Positions 1-11,900 of a DNA stretch of 64,000 bases are shown piece after piece. The notes beneath the pieces are model-generated. The model made no database searches. It was not told where the DNA came from and worked only from the letters and a program-made list of their open reading frames with translations. Where the stretch lies: assembly GCF_028583425.1 (NCBI RefSeq), contig NC_072801.1, forward strand, positions 10,312,001-10,376,000. Direction: 5' to 3'. Source of the stretch: Eublepharis macularius. Lineage: Eukaryota > Chordata > Lepidosauria > Squamata > Eublepharidae. The first letter of the stretch is position 1. Each line of letters starts with the position of its first letter. The position numbers and the translations under genes are program-made.

Positions 1-439
1 TGATCCAACAGGGCAACGGTTAAGAGGGCCATGGTCTTAGGTAGCTGGTACTAGCCAGAAGGATTGATGCCACTCAACTCCTGTTGCCACCTTTGCCTGG
101 CATAGGACCCAGAATTTGTTCCAGTACACATAACAGAGGCGGTCTGTAAAGGCTATGACGACTTCCTGACGCTAATTAAAGATGCATTATCTGCGAGGTG
201 TTAGTGACCTCTAGTGGTATCAAAGAGAACTATGACACAATCCAAACTACCAGACAAAAGAGCGGTTGGTGGTTGGGTATCTCTTTTCAAAATATTGAGG
301 GTCGGTGGGGGACAATTGAAGAATTTTGAATGAACAAATGCCTTTAGTTGCCTCTTAAATAGCAATTCTCCATTCTACGTTTCTGAAACACAGCAGAGAG
401 GATCCCCTTCTGTATTTCATCCAAATTGGATTGAAAACA
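1..439. other. Unannotated upstream DNA
   Basis: No gene, RNA or repeat could be recognised. No exon of an upstream neighbour was found. Confidence 0.5.
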
Positions 440-906
440 AAAACATTTTATTTTTTTTTATTTAAATTGTTTATAGTCCACCTTTCTCACTAAGACTCAA
501 GGTAGATAACATAGTGTGAGATTAGTACAGTAAATATCAAGGACATTTCAATATACAATGCCATAGGGTAAATAAATGCAAGTTTACAAATTAGCAAAAA
601 TAAGAGTTGAAGAAATGCTGAAACAGAGCATAAGCAATTCTAGGGCTGACATTAGACAACACACAGCTACCAAATAGGCTCGTACTTAAAACAACAGGCA
701 GTACACAGGGGCACATATTTAAGGCAACAGATAGTACATAAGGCAACGTAGTAGTAAAGTCTATGGTTCCTAACTTGTTTTTTTTTTCTTTTTTTTATTA
801 TGGTTCCTAACTTGTTAGTGAAGCATCTCTTTGAGACCATCTCTCTGCAAAACAGCCCTGCTATCATTGAAGTACAGCCGTCACATTTCTTCTTATTGAT
901 GGTCAT
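440..906 (-). repeat. Interspersed retroposon, family A, copy 1
   Basis: Starts with a T-rich run and a reversed retroposon-type end (CCACCTTTCTCACTAAGACT). Related copies occur at 12885-13010, 30165-30620, 40255-40500 and 45615-45720 with the same internal order (ATGCCATAGGGTAAA, then GCATAAGCAATTC). The reversed end resembles the GAGAAAGGYGGACTATAAATA tail common to tRNA-derived SINEs and some LINEs. The class is not certain. Confidence 0.65.
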
Positions 907-949
907 CCAGTTGGCCTAGATCTGAACCCACACCTCCCCAGGGCTAAAC

Positions 950-2250
950 CAACACTCTGACTGCAGCACCGTGCTAGCTCTCAAAATGAAAGGAATACCG
1001 CTTTTTTAAAAAAATGCAAATAAACACAATAGCAAATGGCAGGTCATCCCTGTCCAAAATCAACAGAGAACAGGCCTGGGTCTAGAAGCACTTCTCAGCT
1101 GATCCAATAGCGAAACATTCTATCACAGGCATAATGATATTCCCTTCCTGCAGATACAGATCACATTTCCTGACCTCGAATTGTATCCCCAGTACAACGA
1201 AACTTCCACTGGCCTTGCAGTGTTCACAGAATGACGGTTTGGGGCTTGTGGTGTCTAGATAGTGATCAGTAAATGAAGAGCAGCAGAGTCAAAAGAGCAA
1301 CCAGGGACTTGTGGGAGGGCGGGGGGGGGGACACAAGACTTTAGTGGTGTTTTCTGCCCACAAGCTTCTCCAGTACTCTGAATTCAGCCTTGTGGCTCTT
1401 TTAATATCTCTTCTTCCACTGCACTCTGCTTCTTCTCATGAAAACCAATCCTGACATCCCCAGAAGAGGCTCTTGGGTAAGCAGATCTGTTCTACTTATC
1501 AGCTAATGAAAAAGCCAGCAGAGGCAGCTTTTCCCTGGGTCAATTGCAGAGGCTGTTTTTAATCATCCCCTCCCCTTCCCAGCTCATCTTCTCTCCATCT
1601 GGTGTATAATCCAATTCAGCTCAACAGCGGATCAACTTAGAAATTATCTGAGGCCGGGGATGGAAGCTCCCCTCCTCTCCTCAGTTTCTGTAAATGAATA
1701 TTAAAGTTGTCTGGGAAACTTTGCTTTACCAAGGCCTTACCATTTAGAAACAGAATGTTGTAGACAGTAAATATTTAATTCAGTTGTGAATAAATCCTCC
1801 CGGTTGGGGATGAAACATAACAGGGGTGCCCTGCCTGGTACCCAGTCTAGAAGTGATTCATCAGAAGCTTGGGCTGCTGTGTCCACTACTTCCACACACA
1901 TTACGGGGAATTGCAGTACACAATGGCCAAACGCAGATGTTATCGCTTCCCACCAAATTACTATGAAAAAATAGAAAATTCATCTCTTGTATTATTTCAC
2001 TAGTTGCCTGACGAGAAGAAACGCAGTTAGGGAAACGTCATCCCATTTAATCTCTGTGTTCCCCCCCTCCCGCCAAAACGCCTCACCTATTGAATTTCTG
2101 CCTATGCAGCAGCTAATAAAACATTCCACGGGTCCCCCGTCAAGGGGAATGCTGCCTGCTCTTGAAGCGATGCATCAGCGCCTGCTTCGCGAAGTGCTCC
2201 CGCTCCCAACTCTTAGGTCCGTTCCCTAAAGCTGTGTATTATGCAAGGAA
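950..2250. other. Unannotated DNA upstream of WIPI2
   Basis: Mixed-composition sequence with a G run at 1320-1330. No coding exon or recognised repeat was found. Distal regulatory sequence is possible, but nothing specific marks it. Confidence 0.4.
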
Positions 2251-2315
2251 ATAAAACAAAAGCCCAGAGGCCCCTTAAAGACTACGAACATTTATTAAAA
2301 TATGAGCTTTCATGC
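2251..2315 (-). repeat. Fragment of hammerhead-type foldback family
   Basis: On the minus strand it reads GATGCATGAAAGCTCATATT followed by a TTTAAG-type segment, matching the terminal part of the families described at 25977-26296 and 45511-45605. Only one arm remains. Confidence 0.5.
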
Positions 2316-2625
2316 ATCCCCGCTCATAGGGTTGAAAAATTAAATCAACGGGAAATTAACCATCTAGATGTTTTAACAGGTCGTTTCGGGGGAGTCCAGA
2401 GCGACTAAACGGAAGGGGACTTCATCCGTTGAATATCAGCCTGTTGAAGATGCAGTCAACAGGTGAAGCCTCCTTTCGTTTAAACCCTGCACTACCCTAT
2501 TGAAATAATAGCCGCCTTGTTGTTGAATTTTCTGTTGATTCCATTTTTCAAATCAGCCTTTCGAAAAGCCATTGCCCACTCGAGGGCTCCCACTAACCGA
2601 AACTACGGTACCCAAGAGCCTCAGG

Positions 2626-2635
2626 GCGCATGCGC
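2626..2635. promoter_or_regulatory. NRF1-type palindrome
   Basis: GCGCATGCGC is the consensus core bound by nuclear respiratory factor 1. It sits at the upstream edge of the CpG island, a usual position relative to a housekeeping start site. Binding is inferred from the motif only. Confidence 0.6.
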
Positions 2636-2892
2636 CACATAGGGAGCCGCACCACCGCTACGGTGGCTGCCCGGGGACTTCCGTGCCCCAGGGGCGCCTG
2701 TGCTGAGCCGAGGAGGATTATGGGTCCGAGGGGGCGGGATGGCGCAGGCGCTGTCGAGCTCCGGAGGCTACCGGAGCGTAAACAAGGCGCTGCTGTGAGT
2801 GATGAGGAGGCGGACGGAGCTGAGCGGGGCCGGGAGCCGCCGAGGCTGAGCCTCTCTTCGTCCCCCGCCGGCCGGGGGCCCACGGAAGCGTC

Positions 2893-2966
2893 ATGAACTT
2901 GGCCAGTCAGAGCGGCGAGGCCGGCGCCGGCCAACTGCTCTTCGCCAACTTCAACCAGGACAACAC
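2893..2966 (+). CDS. WIPI2: WIPI2 coding exon 1 (residues 1-25, partial last codon)
   Basis: Starts at the ATG of the conserved N-terminus [11 protein letters not shown] and ends two bases into the Thr25 codon at a GTAAGA donor (2967). This is the first ATG matching the family start. The segment leads into the first propeller strand (LLFANFNQD). Confidence 0.96.
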
Positions 2967-5900
2967 GTAAGAGGGGGCGTGGCCAGAGGAGTCGGCGCGG
3001 GGGAGGGGCAGGGGCTCGCGGTGACGTCACGGCCGCGATCCAAGGGCGGGTGGTGACGTCACGGCGCGACCCCAGGGCTCCCTCCCCCTCTCCTTCTCAA
3101 TGGGCGCTTCCAGCCCTGAGCTGGATGGGCTTGCTGGAGATTTTATCTCCCTGCCTTTCCATCATGCTAGTCCTCAGGGGTCTCTGGAAAAGTCAATAAT
3201 GCCAGGAAAGTGGAAGGCAGTAGGAAAAGAGGGAAGACCCAAAGCAAGATGGATGGACCCAATAAAAGAAGCCAGATCCTCCAGTTTGCAGGATCTTAGC
3301 AGTTCTGTTAATGATAGGATGTATTGGAAGTCTTTCATTCATAGGGGCGCCATAGGTTGGAGGCGACTTGGCAGCACGTAACACACAGTCCTCAGGGTGG
3401 CTCCAATTTGCCTGCAGCGTGCTCTTAAGTTGTGGGGCGCTGCTGTATTGTATTATATATTTATTGACCTTTTTATTTGGGTTTAAATTAACATGTTTAT
3501 GTATTTTACATATGTGTTCCACTCTGAGCCCTTTGAGAAGAGGCATAAGGTAGTTTCACATTCGATAAAGCCATGATGACTTATAGGTTTGCAGTTAGGG
3601 TGTCAGAGTAGGGTGTTAGGTATGCAGTCAGGGTGTTCAGAGGTTATACATTTCACCTTCTGCTCAGTTAAGTCATGGTCTCTCAAGGCCAGTCTTGTGT
3701 GCTCTGGCTGGTGGTCTCCCTCCAGGGTCTCAGGTCCATTGGTCTTTCAGATTGCCTACTGCTGCATCCTTTAACTGGGGATTGAACCTGGGGCCTCCTG
3801 TGTGTCAAGCAGCTGCTTTTGCACTCAGCCACAGACCTTCCTAGTTGTTTGAGAAGAGGGAAGCTGTGATGTCTGTGCCCTTTCTTGTGGGTCTCCTGGG
3901 GCATTTAGTTGGCTTCTGTGACGTTGGTCAGATCCTGTGGTTTCCTTAGCAACATCAGTAATCCTTTTATAAAATTGTTCTTTTGGTAACTGCAGCTTGT
4001 CTTACAGGAATGAGGAAAGTTGCACCTTCTGAAACAGTGCACTGTTATGCAAGTGCCGGAGCTTTAATCCTCCCCCTCTGTCTGCCTTTTTCTTCAAAAC
4101 TCAAGCAGGCCTAGAAAGAGACAGTGGTGGTGATATACCTCTGTGACTCCTCTTGGGTCATGGTGCAACCCCCCTTGCCAGTCTTGACTCAGCAACTGAA
4201 GACCAGTGGTAAAAAGCGCCTGCAGATACCTAAAACAGAAGGCAGCTCTATACACATGAACTCCCAAGTCCCAATACATTCAGTGGAACTTGTTTCCTTG
4301 TCAATAGGCTCACAGCCTTGGAGCATTTATGGCTTGGGAGGAACCATAGTTAGCCACTGGAGCCTGTGCTCCAGTGTGAAAGGTTCCACATTCAGCCTCA
4401 CTCAGTATCTCCAGTTCTTTAAAAAAAAGGATCTCAGATGAAATGCTTGAGTTTCTGCTTACTAGGCTAGATGGTTTGACTTGGTATGTCATACAGTTTA
4501 TGTTGGATGCACGTATTTACTCTTGAGCCAGGCAAAAATTAATCTGGAGCAACTCCTTTCCTGTATGTATAGCTGATTACAAAGGCTTGAAAGTATATGC
4601 TGAAAAACAGAACTATATGGGCATTGTTCATCTTTCCTTGTGAGCATAGTAGGATGGATGAATGGTGAAAAGGAGTAAATACTGGCCGTTTTTCATCCAG
4701 TGATCTTGAGGATGCAGCTATCATGTAAGCTGAGAACATCCAAGTTAATGGAGGAAAAACAAGGTGCAATACATTGTGGCACATTGGCAAATGGTATGGG
4801 CAAGGAAGAGCGTTGTTAAGGCTAGTAATAAGTATGCATTGGGAACTGGTTGGAGGTCTGTAGAAGCAGATCCTTCTTTATATCACTCTCTAGTGTATGT
4901 AGGTGCTTCTCATGTGTGTTGGGTCAAGGAACATGGAAGAATAGGCAGTTCTGAATGTGTTCTGTCCGGTTGTAGATCCGAGTTGTATACCCATAAGTCA
5001 TTTTTAGTCCACTTGCTCCACCAGAGGCACTGAAATGATGAAAACGGAGCAAACAATAAAGAGAAGCAGCATCAAAGAACTGCTTACAGAAGCAGCAAAA
5101 TAAGGTTACTGTTTACCCTAAAATTGGCGCAGTAGTAGTAAATTTCACTGCTGCCTGAGGGCAAGAATAGCAATGCAATTCATGTTTAAAGACAGCATTA
5201 AAACTAATAACTGGAATCAAACAGTTTTTTCTCCCATAATCTAGGCCTTAAGCATAGGGAAAGCCATGCCTTGGTTTTAAAAGTAGTCAAGTAGTTTCCG
5301 GACAATTGCTTGTGTACAGGTATTGAAATCCATAGATTAGGCAACTGTATCTTGTCAGACTAGTAAGCAGGCTAGTAGCAGCTGATGGCCCTGTCATCCA
5401 GGAAGATAAGCTTTTGCCCCATCCTGAATGGGTGTGACTTAGATTTTTTAAAAAAATAATTGCAGAGTTTCTGTTCAATAAAACAGAGTTGAAGTACTTT
5501 CTCCCCAGACTAAAGCCACATTGAGAACATTTTTCTTTGTCTGTTAGCTGTAGCTAAAGATAGGATTTATTTCCTAATTGGGCATTCTGTAACCTGCAAC
5601 CCTGCTTCTTTGTGTCTTTGAGCAGGGGGAGGCAGTGCTAACCATTCTCTTACCACTTTTAATTTCCTGACAGGTGACCAGTGTGCCATAATCCTATCTC
5701 TTGTACAGTAAAACTTGGAACCAACACTTTTGGCTGCCCATCAGACTTGTAGCCAAAGGGAAAGAATGACGATGTCCTAAGTTTCTGGTTCTGCTGCTAG
5801 TCAAGGGGAAGTACTTGCTTTGTTGGGCCTTCTCCCTGAAATAATGTCAGGGTCCCCCCTCCCCCTCCCTTCCAGATGCTTGATTCCTTTAAAAGGGCTC

Positions 5901-8900
5901 AGAATCATTGGGGCAGACAAAAAGCAGGCAGAAGTTAAACACCTGATTTTAGGCTTGGGGCTGTCGTGCGTTGCTATTTGGGGTAGTTTGCTAAACTCAG
6001 AAAGTATCTACAACATTTTATAGAGGTACTTTATCTTGGTGCATTTTTCTTCACTGGTGACATTGTTAGGGGCATTGTGAATTGTAATGCATTTTCTTCA
6101 TCAGCCTTTTAACAAGGGGGAAATAACTTGTCAACAATCTCTCAGGGTGGCAGGTTACAAAAAAAAGCTTTCAACGTTTCATCATATGTACAAAGTCTGG
6201 TTCAGTGGAGTGGTTACATTGAGATATAATGATCCACTTTATGTAGGAGGTTTCAGTGGATAGACTGACCTGTCATATGGCTGTCATGAGACCTGAGGAA
6301 TAAACTTGTGCCCATATTGGGTAAGCATGGACATGAATGAATGACTGTCAAGTGTTCTGCCATCTTAAGTAACTTTCTTCATGCCAGTTTGTCCGCTGTG
6401 AAGTGCCTGTATGCTTGCTACAGGGCACCAGCCAGGTTATGGAGACTTATGGAGCAGCAATGTTGTTCAAACTGTGTTCTAGGGAGCCTCAGGGATTGCT
6501 CAAGCACATGAGACAGACAGGTTTTTGCAAAAAAACTGGCCCACCAATTTCCTCTTGGAACATGCAGCTGTGGGGAATTGCTGGCTGGGTGTCTCCTTGG
6601 TCGCGCCAGCAATTCAAGCAAGGAAACAATGATGCCCAACAGGCCTTGCTTGTGCCTCAGATGAACTCAGCATGTCAATCTGAACTTGTCTGTATCCAAA
6701 GGTAGCCAACCTTCTTTTCTCAAGAGCTGGGGGGAGGGAACAGTGTCTGCTGGTGATGAACTTGGTGTTCCAGCAAACAGAACAGGGGAAAGAAATAAGA
6801 GTTGTACTTGATCAGGCCCATGGAGAACCAGCTGAGCCCCAGCAACACTGCCAGAATCTTGGGGACTTGCTTTGGACCCAGCTGGTGGCTGTGTGGGTCC
6901 AGGAGCCAATGATGGGCATAAGCCATGGCTGTCTCCATCTCCTATGCTGTTGCCCCCAGTGGTACTGCCAGAACCTCAGGGTCTCACCTCTCTTGACTGG
7001 GTAGAGAACCAGGCCAGCGTGCCAAGCAAAATGGTCAAACAGACATACCACTTTCTGGCATGTAGATGGTCGAGTTGCTTACCCCTCATCTACATGTTTG
7101 TTTATCCAACAGTTAAGCATCCCATAATCCTCCACAGCACTCTTAAGTTTTGTAGCAGACAGCAAGGCTTTCTCTGTCAATAAATCAAAGTGGGGAAAAG
7201 TTCCTTAACAGCCGAATCTCTGAAACTTGAGCATCCTCAATTTAAGTGAGGCAATTGTGAGGCTGAAGCATTCCTGGCCAGTGTCCTCTGGTTGTTTATT
7301 AACTGTTATATTTTTATCTCACTGTTCCTCCATTGTGGAACTGAAGGCAGTTTACACGGCATTCCCTGGTAGTCTCCTGTGTTGACCTCCTTAGCTTCAG
7401 CAAGGTTGCGGCATAGTTTCTCTCCAGTTTTACCCAGGGCTTGTCTTGTTGCCCCATGTGAACCAAATGTGGCTGTCCTAGAAGACACCTAGTGTTCTCT
7501 GGCATATGTGCGCATTACAGGCGATAGCGATGGAGAAGCTGTCTCTCAGGGAAGCTTGTTTGTTCTCTGATCTGCTCTGTGATAACCTCAGATAAGCTTT
7601 TCAAGAATTTCAGGGTTCCTGGAACACAGTTTGAAAACAACTTGGTGTATACAGAGTATCATTAATTTGAGTCACGTACGATGGCAAATTGTGACTCTGT
7701 ATGGTATTGTGCATGCAAAGGGGTAACAATATTAGTTTGTTGTAGCAAAATAAAACAAAAGTCCACAAGCATTTTAAAGACTCACACTTGTTTTAATATG
7801 AGCTTTCATGAGTCACAACTGAGTCAGATAGATATGTGAAGGAAAATAATACTGGGAATTCTTCTTATGGGGGAGATAACCAGGCAGGTGAGAGGGAAGC
7901 CAAGGCAGAGAGGCTTGTTGTGAATTCCACCATGAACCTTCCCAGGCGTAAATACTCAATGCAAGAGGGAATGAAAGAAATAAAGGTAGAAAGGCAAATC
8001 CCATCATAAATCTACAGAATTAGCAGTGATGCATAATGGCTGATGAGAGGAGTTACAAGTTCAAACTGATAAGCAAAGCGATGAAGTAGCATAAATAGTT
8101 AATGTAAGGGGAAGTTTGGATGGTGGGCACCATCCAAAAAAGCTAGTTCCAATGAAGTTAGTGGGAAACTAGTATATATATATATATGTTTTTAATGGAC
8201 TGCACTCAGTGCTGCAATTGACACTAAAACATGCTGGGATTCCTTGCCTGGTTGGAATAGTGACCCCAAAACAGCTGAATGTATCTCCGGTTATGTTGGC
8301 AGTGAGGTCTCCCCATCCCCTTAACCTCAAAGGTGTGCATTTCTTTATCGGAATCCTCAGGTGTCAGTCGTGTTTGGCAACATCATTAGTAGGGAACAGA
8401 ACAGAAACCGAAGCGCTGCAGAGGTCTTGCCTCTTGAATTCCAAGTAGGCAGGCCAACTGCTGTAATGCAGAATGAAGGAGGTCGACGTTTTGTAGCTGG
8501 AGTTTGAAGTGTGTTGCAAGTTGATCGACACAGCAGAGGGATGAATGGGCCGTTTGTGGTTCAGCAGGAAGAAGCCTGGCCACAGGAACTGAAAGCAGGC
8601 AAGATCAGGAGAACTGTGCCGTCAAGTGATTTCTTTTTTGAATGACTGTCTCCTTTGTGAACCTACCACACAAAGGAAGGATACGGGATTCTCTTCCTGG
8701 GCTCTGAGTGGGTGGTTTGACTCATTGATAAAGAAGGGTTCAGCAATCCAAACCCCTTTCTCCAAACCTGAGCCCTCCATCTACCAACATTCTTCTCCCC
8801 TCCTCCCCCATCACATAACTTGGTCAATTCATCCTAATATTTTTAATGTTCTGCTGGATGAGATAAATTGGTCCATTTCATCCAGTGGAGGGACAAAGTC

Positions 8901-11900
8901 AGCACATGATGAGGTGGGGCAGCTTCCAGAGCCCAAGGCTTCTGGTGGGGCTCACTGCTGCTGACTACTGCCTTCTCATGCATCTCCTCTGATGCCTGCA
9001 CTTGCACTCTTCCACTGCCTGCTTGTGAGTGTTTTGTCGCCTCTGCTGCCGGCTGCATGTGCTGCCTAACATTGCTGGAGAAAGTCATAGCTGAACCCAT
9101 CACCCTGCACCATCAGGGAAAGGGCATACAGATGGCGTGGGCAGCTGTGACTCCAAGTGGTAGGACAGCTTGCAAGTGGGCAAAGGAATAACACACAGGC
9201 AGGTGGGGGCAAGAAATGGTGCCTAGTAGTGGGCATAAGATGCCCACTGAGCACCCTCTGTTCAGGGCCCCCCAAATCCTGGAACTGGCCCTGTACTCCC
9301 CCCCCCCCATTGGTCAACCATGTGCTTCTAGGAGCTTTCAAGTGCCGACATGAAGGTAGGAGCCCTCACCTTCTCAGCCATTTATATGAATAATGGAGCT
9401 TTTCTCTAGCTATGGTGGCTCATAATCATTGATAGAGCAGCCCCTCCATCTGAGCCAGCAGCCCTCATTGTGACTATGAATTCCATAAATTAATCACACA
9501 GTGTGTGAAGTCGTGTCCTATGCATCTGAGGACCACCATAGCCTAAGGTCCACCTACTCTCATATGAACATCTCCAACCACTGCAGCCATCTTCAGGTGT
9601 CCTTGCTGTCTGAAGCTAGATGGGTGGCAACCTGAGAAAGGGCCTTCTCAGCCGAGGGACCAAAATTATGGACTCCCTTTCCCAGAAAGATTCATTTGTC
9701 CCCTTCATCATTACCTTCACCGGTGGGTAAAGACCGACCAGTTTCAGTTGGTATTCCCTCACTGACTCTCCTTCCTGTTTATGTGTTGTTTTAAAGAGAA
9801 TATATCTCATAGGTTCTTTTCAGTGCTTCCTCTTTCCAGTTTTTCAGTCAGAAAAACTGGGAGGGGGAGGCCTTTGGAAAAATGTTTTTCCCCTTCCAAA
9901 ATTTTCCAGGCCCTCACATCTCTAGCTGTGTGACTACTGATGTTAAGTCTTGAGCAGCGCATGTCCTGGAAAACCATAAGAGCAGGTCATGTCTATGAGA
10001 GAAAGAAAACACCTTTAGGCACCTTCTAAAACGTACCCTCTGTGGTAGAAGTAATAAAGATCTCTGATTAGTCCACAAAAACTTACAAAACAATACATCT
10101 TAGTATTTAAAGTGCTGCAGCATTCTTTGTTCATATTCAGATGTGAGCACAGTAGAGGAGACAGCTCACTCAGGTGCTTTAGAAGAAGGTTGGACAAATT
10201 CCTGGAAAAGAAGGGAGATCGATCATTGGTTCTTAGCCATGATGGTTGAGTAGGGCTCCATTTTCAGAGGTTTTCTACTTCTGAATAGAATTTGCTAGAA
10301 GGCAGCAAGAGGAAGAGGCTTCTGTGCTCTGCATGTAGGCCTTCCTAGGGCATTTGTAGGGGAAGGAATGGTGGTCTAGGTGGATTTCATGGTCCACTCT
10401 AATATGGCTCATCTTACATTCTGACTCCCACCCTCGTAACCATGTGCCCGTGACATGCAGATGGTTTGGGTCCATAGATAAGCACCTCGACATTTTTGAG
10501 GATAAGTCCAAAGCGATTAGGTTGACACATAGGTGACCTGAAAGCAATATATATTTTGCAAATTCCAGTCTACTTAAAGTTACCCAACCTGGAGAAGATT
10601 CAGGCAATCCTGCTGAGCAGCTGATGATTGCAAGACTGGGTGGTATCAAGCCACAAACAGTGCGTGAGCAAGTCCTTGCGTCATATCTGGTAGGCTTCCA
10701 GAAATTGGAATGATGGTGCTGAAAGAGCAGCCATGAAGCCATAAAGAATGTTGCCATCTAGTAGAATGCCCTCCTCTGTCTAGAGGGGTTGACTCCTGCA
10801 TAAGCAGCCACCCTGTTTAGCCTGCCTTTGGAAATTCTTTTTTTGACACGGATGCTCCACCTGCCTGCTAACTGCAAATCAACTTCAAGGCATCATTACA
10901 AGAGGCTTAATTTTGACTTCAGATTTATGTTCTCTGCACAATGACTTTGTTTGCCCTGCTCATTGTTACCATGGATTGATCAAGTAATTGGAAGGCACCA
11001 CCAGGACCCCTCCACCTACAAAAAACTAAAACGAGATCCCACCTGCAAAATCACCAGGCTAACAAATGCGCTGATCAAGAATTCCTCACTACATCCTGAC
11101 ACGCACAGAAAACTATGCAAGACAGAAGCACAGCCACCCAGACTATATGGACTCCCTAAAATACATAAGGATTCAGTCCCACTCGGACCCATTGTGAGTG
11201 CCATTGGTTCACCGACATATGAATTAGCTAGACATCTGGCCGATCTCCTGCAGGACCACATCAGGAAAACCTCGTCTTACATCAAAGATTCAGCAGATTT
11301 CATCAACAAAATCAGTTCTCTGAAACTCAATCCACAAGACATACTTGTCAGTTTTGATGTTGTATCCCTGTTTACCAAGGTTCCAGTAAAAGACACTATT
11401 GCACTTATTAATCAGATTTTCCCAGAGGATGTAACAGCCTTATTCCATCATTGTCTGACAACCAGTTACTTCCAATGGGATAACGAATTCTATGAACAGA
11501 TGGATGGGGTGGCCATGGGGAGCCCTCTCAGCCCAGTTATAACAAACTTCTACATGGAACATTTTGAAAAAACAGCTCTAGAATCAGCACCCCACAAACC
11601 TAGTGTATGGTTCCGGTTTGTGGATGATACATTTATCATTTGGAGCCATGGGGAGGAAGAATTGATGGGTTTTTTGAATCATCTCAACAACATCCACCGG
11701 AACATACAATTCACAATGGAGAAAGAAATAGAGGGAAAACTCCCATTCCTGGATACCTTGGTCATCCGCAAAGCAAACTTTCAGTTAGGTCACAAGGTCT
11801 ACAGGAAACCAACTCACACTGATCGGTACTTACACAAAAACTCCAATCACCACCCCCCGACAGAAAAGAGGCATAATGAAAACATTAGTGGATCGCGCAA

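Larger units (their letters stand above)
2580..3090 (+). promoter_or_regulatory. WIPI2: WIPI2 CpG-island promoter
   Basis: A sharply CpG-rich block surrounds exon 1 inside otherwise AT-rich DNA, as expected for a housekeeping promoter without a TATA box. A perfect NRF1-type palindrome (GCGCATGCGC, 2626-2635) lies about 260 bp before the start codon. The transcription start cannot be fixed from sequence; somewhere between about 2640 and 2850 is likely, giving a short 5' UTR continuous with exon 1. Confidence 0.8.
3400..9545. other. WIPI2 intron 1, mostly unannotated
   Basis: Apart from the SINE at 3668-3835 and the foldback fragment at 7743-7815, I see no gene or clear element. There are a (TA) run at 8172-8188 and C runs near 9299-9309. 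Confidence 0.5.

Noticed and set aside
2593..3030. 145-codon minus-strand frame over the WIPI2 promoter
   Set aside because: It lies across the CpG island antisense to exon 1 and has low-complexity content; no domain and no splice or polyadenylation context.
10275..10757. 160-codon minus-strand frame in intron 1
   Set aside because: No domain or family resemblance and no supporting splice context; I treat it as a chance frame.
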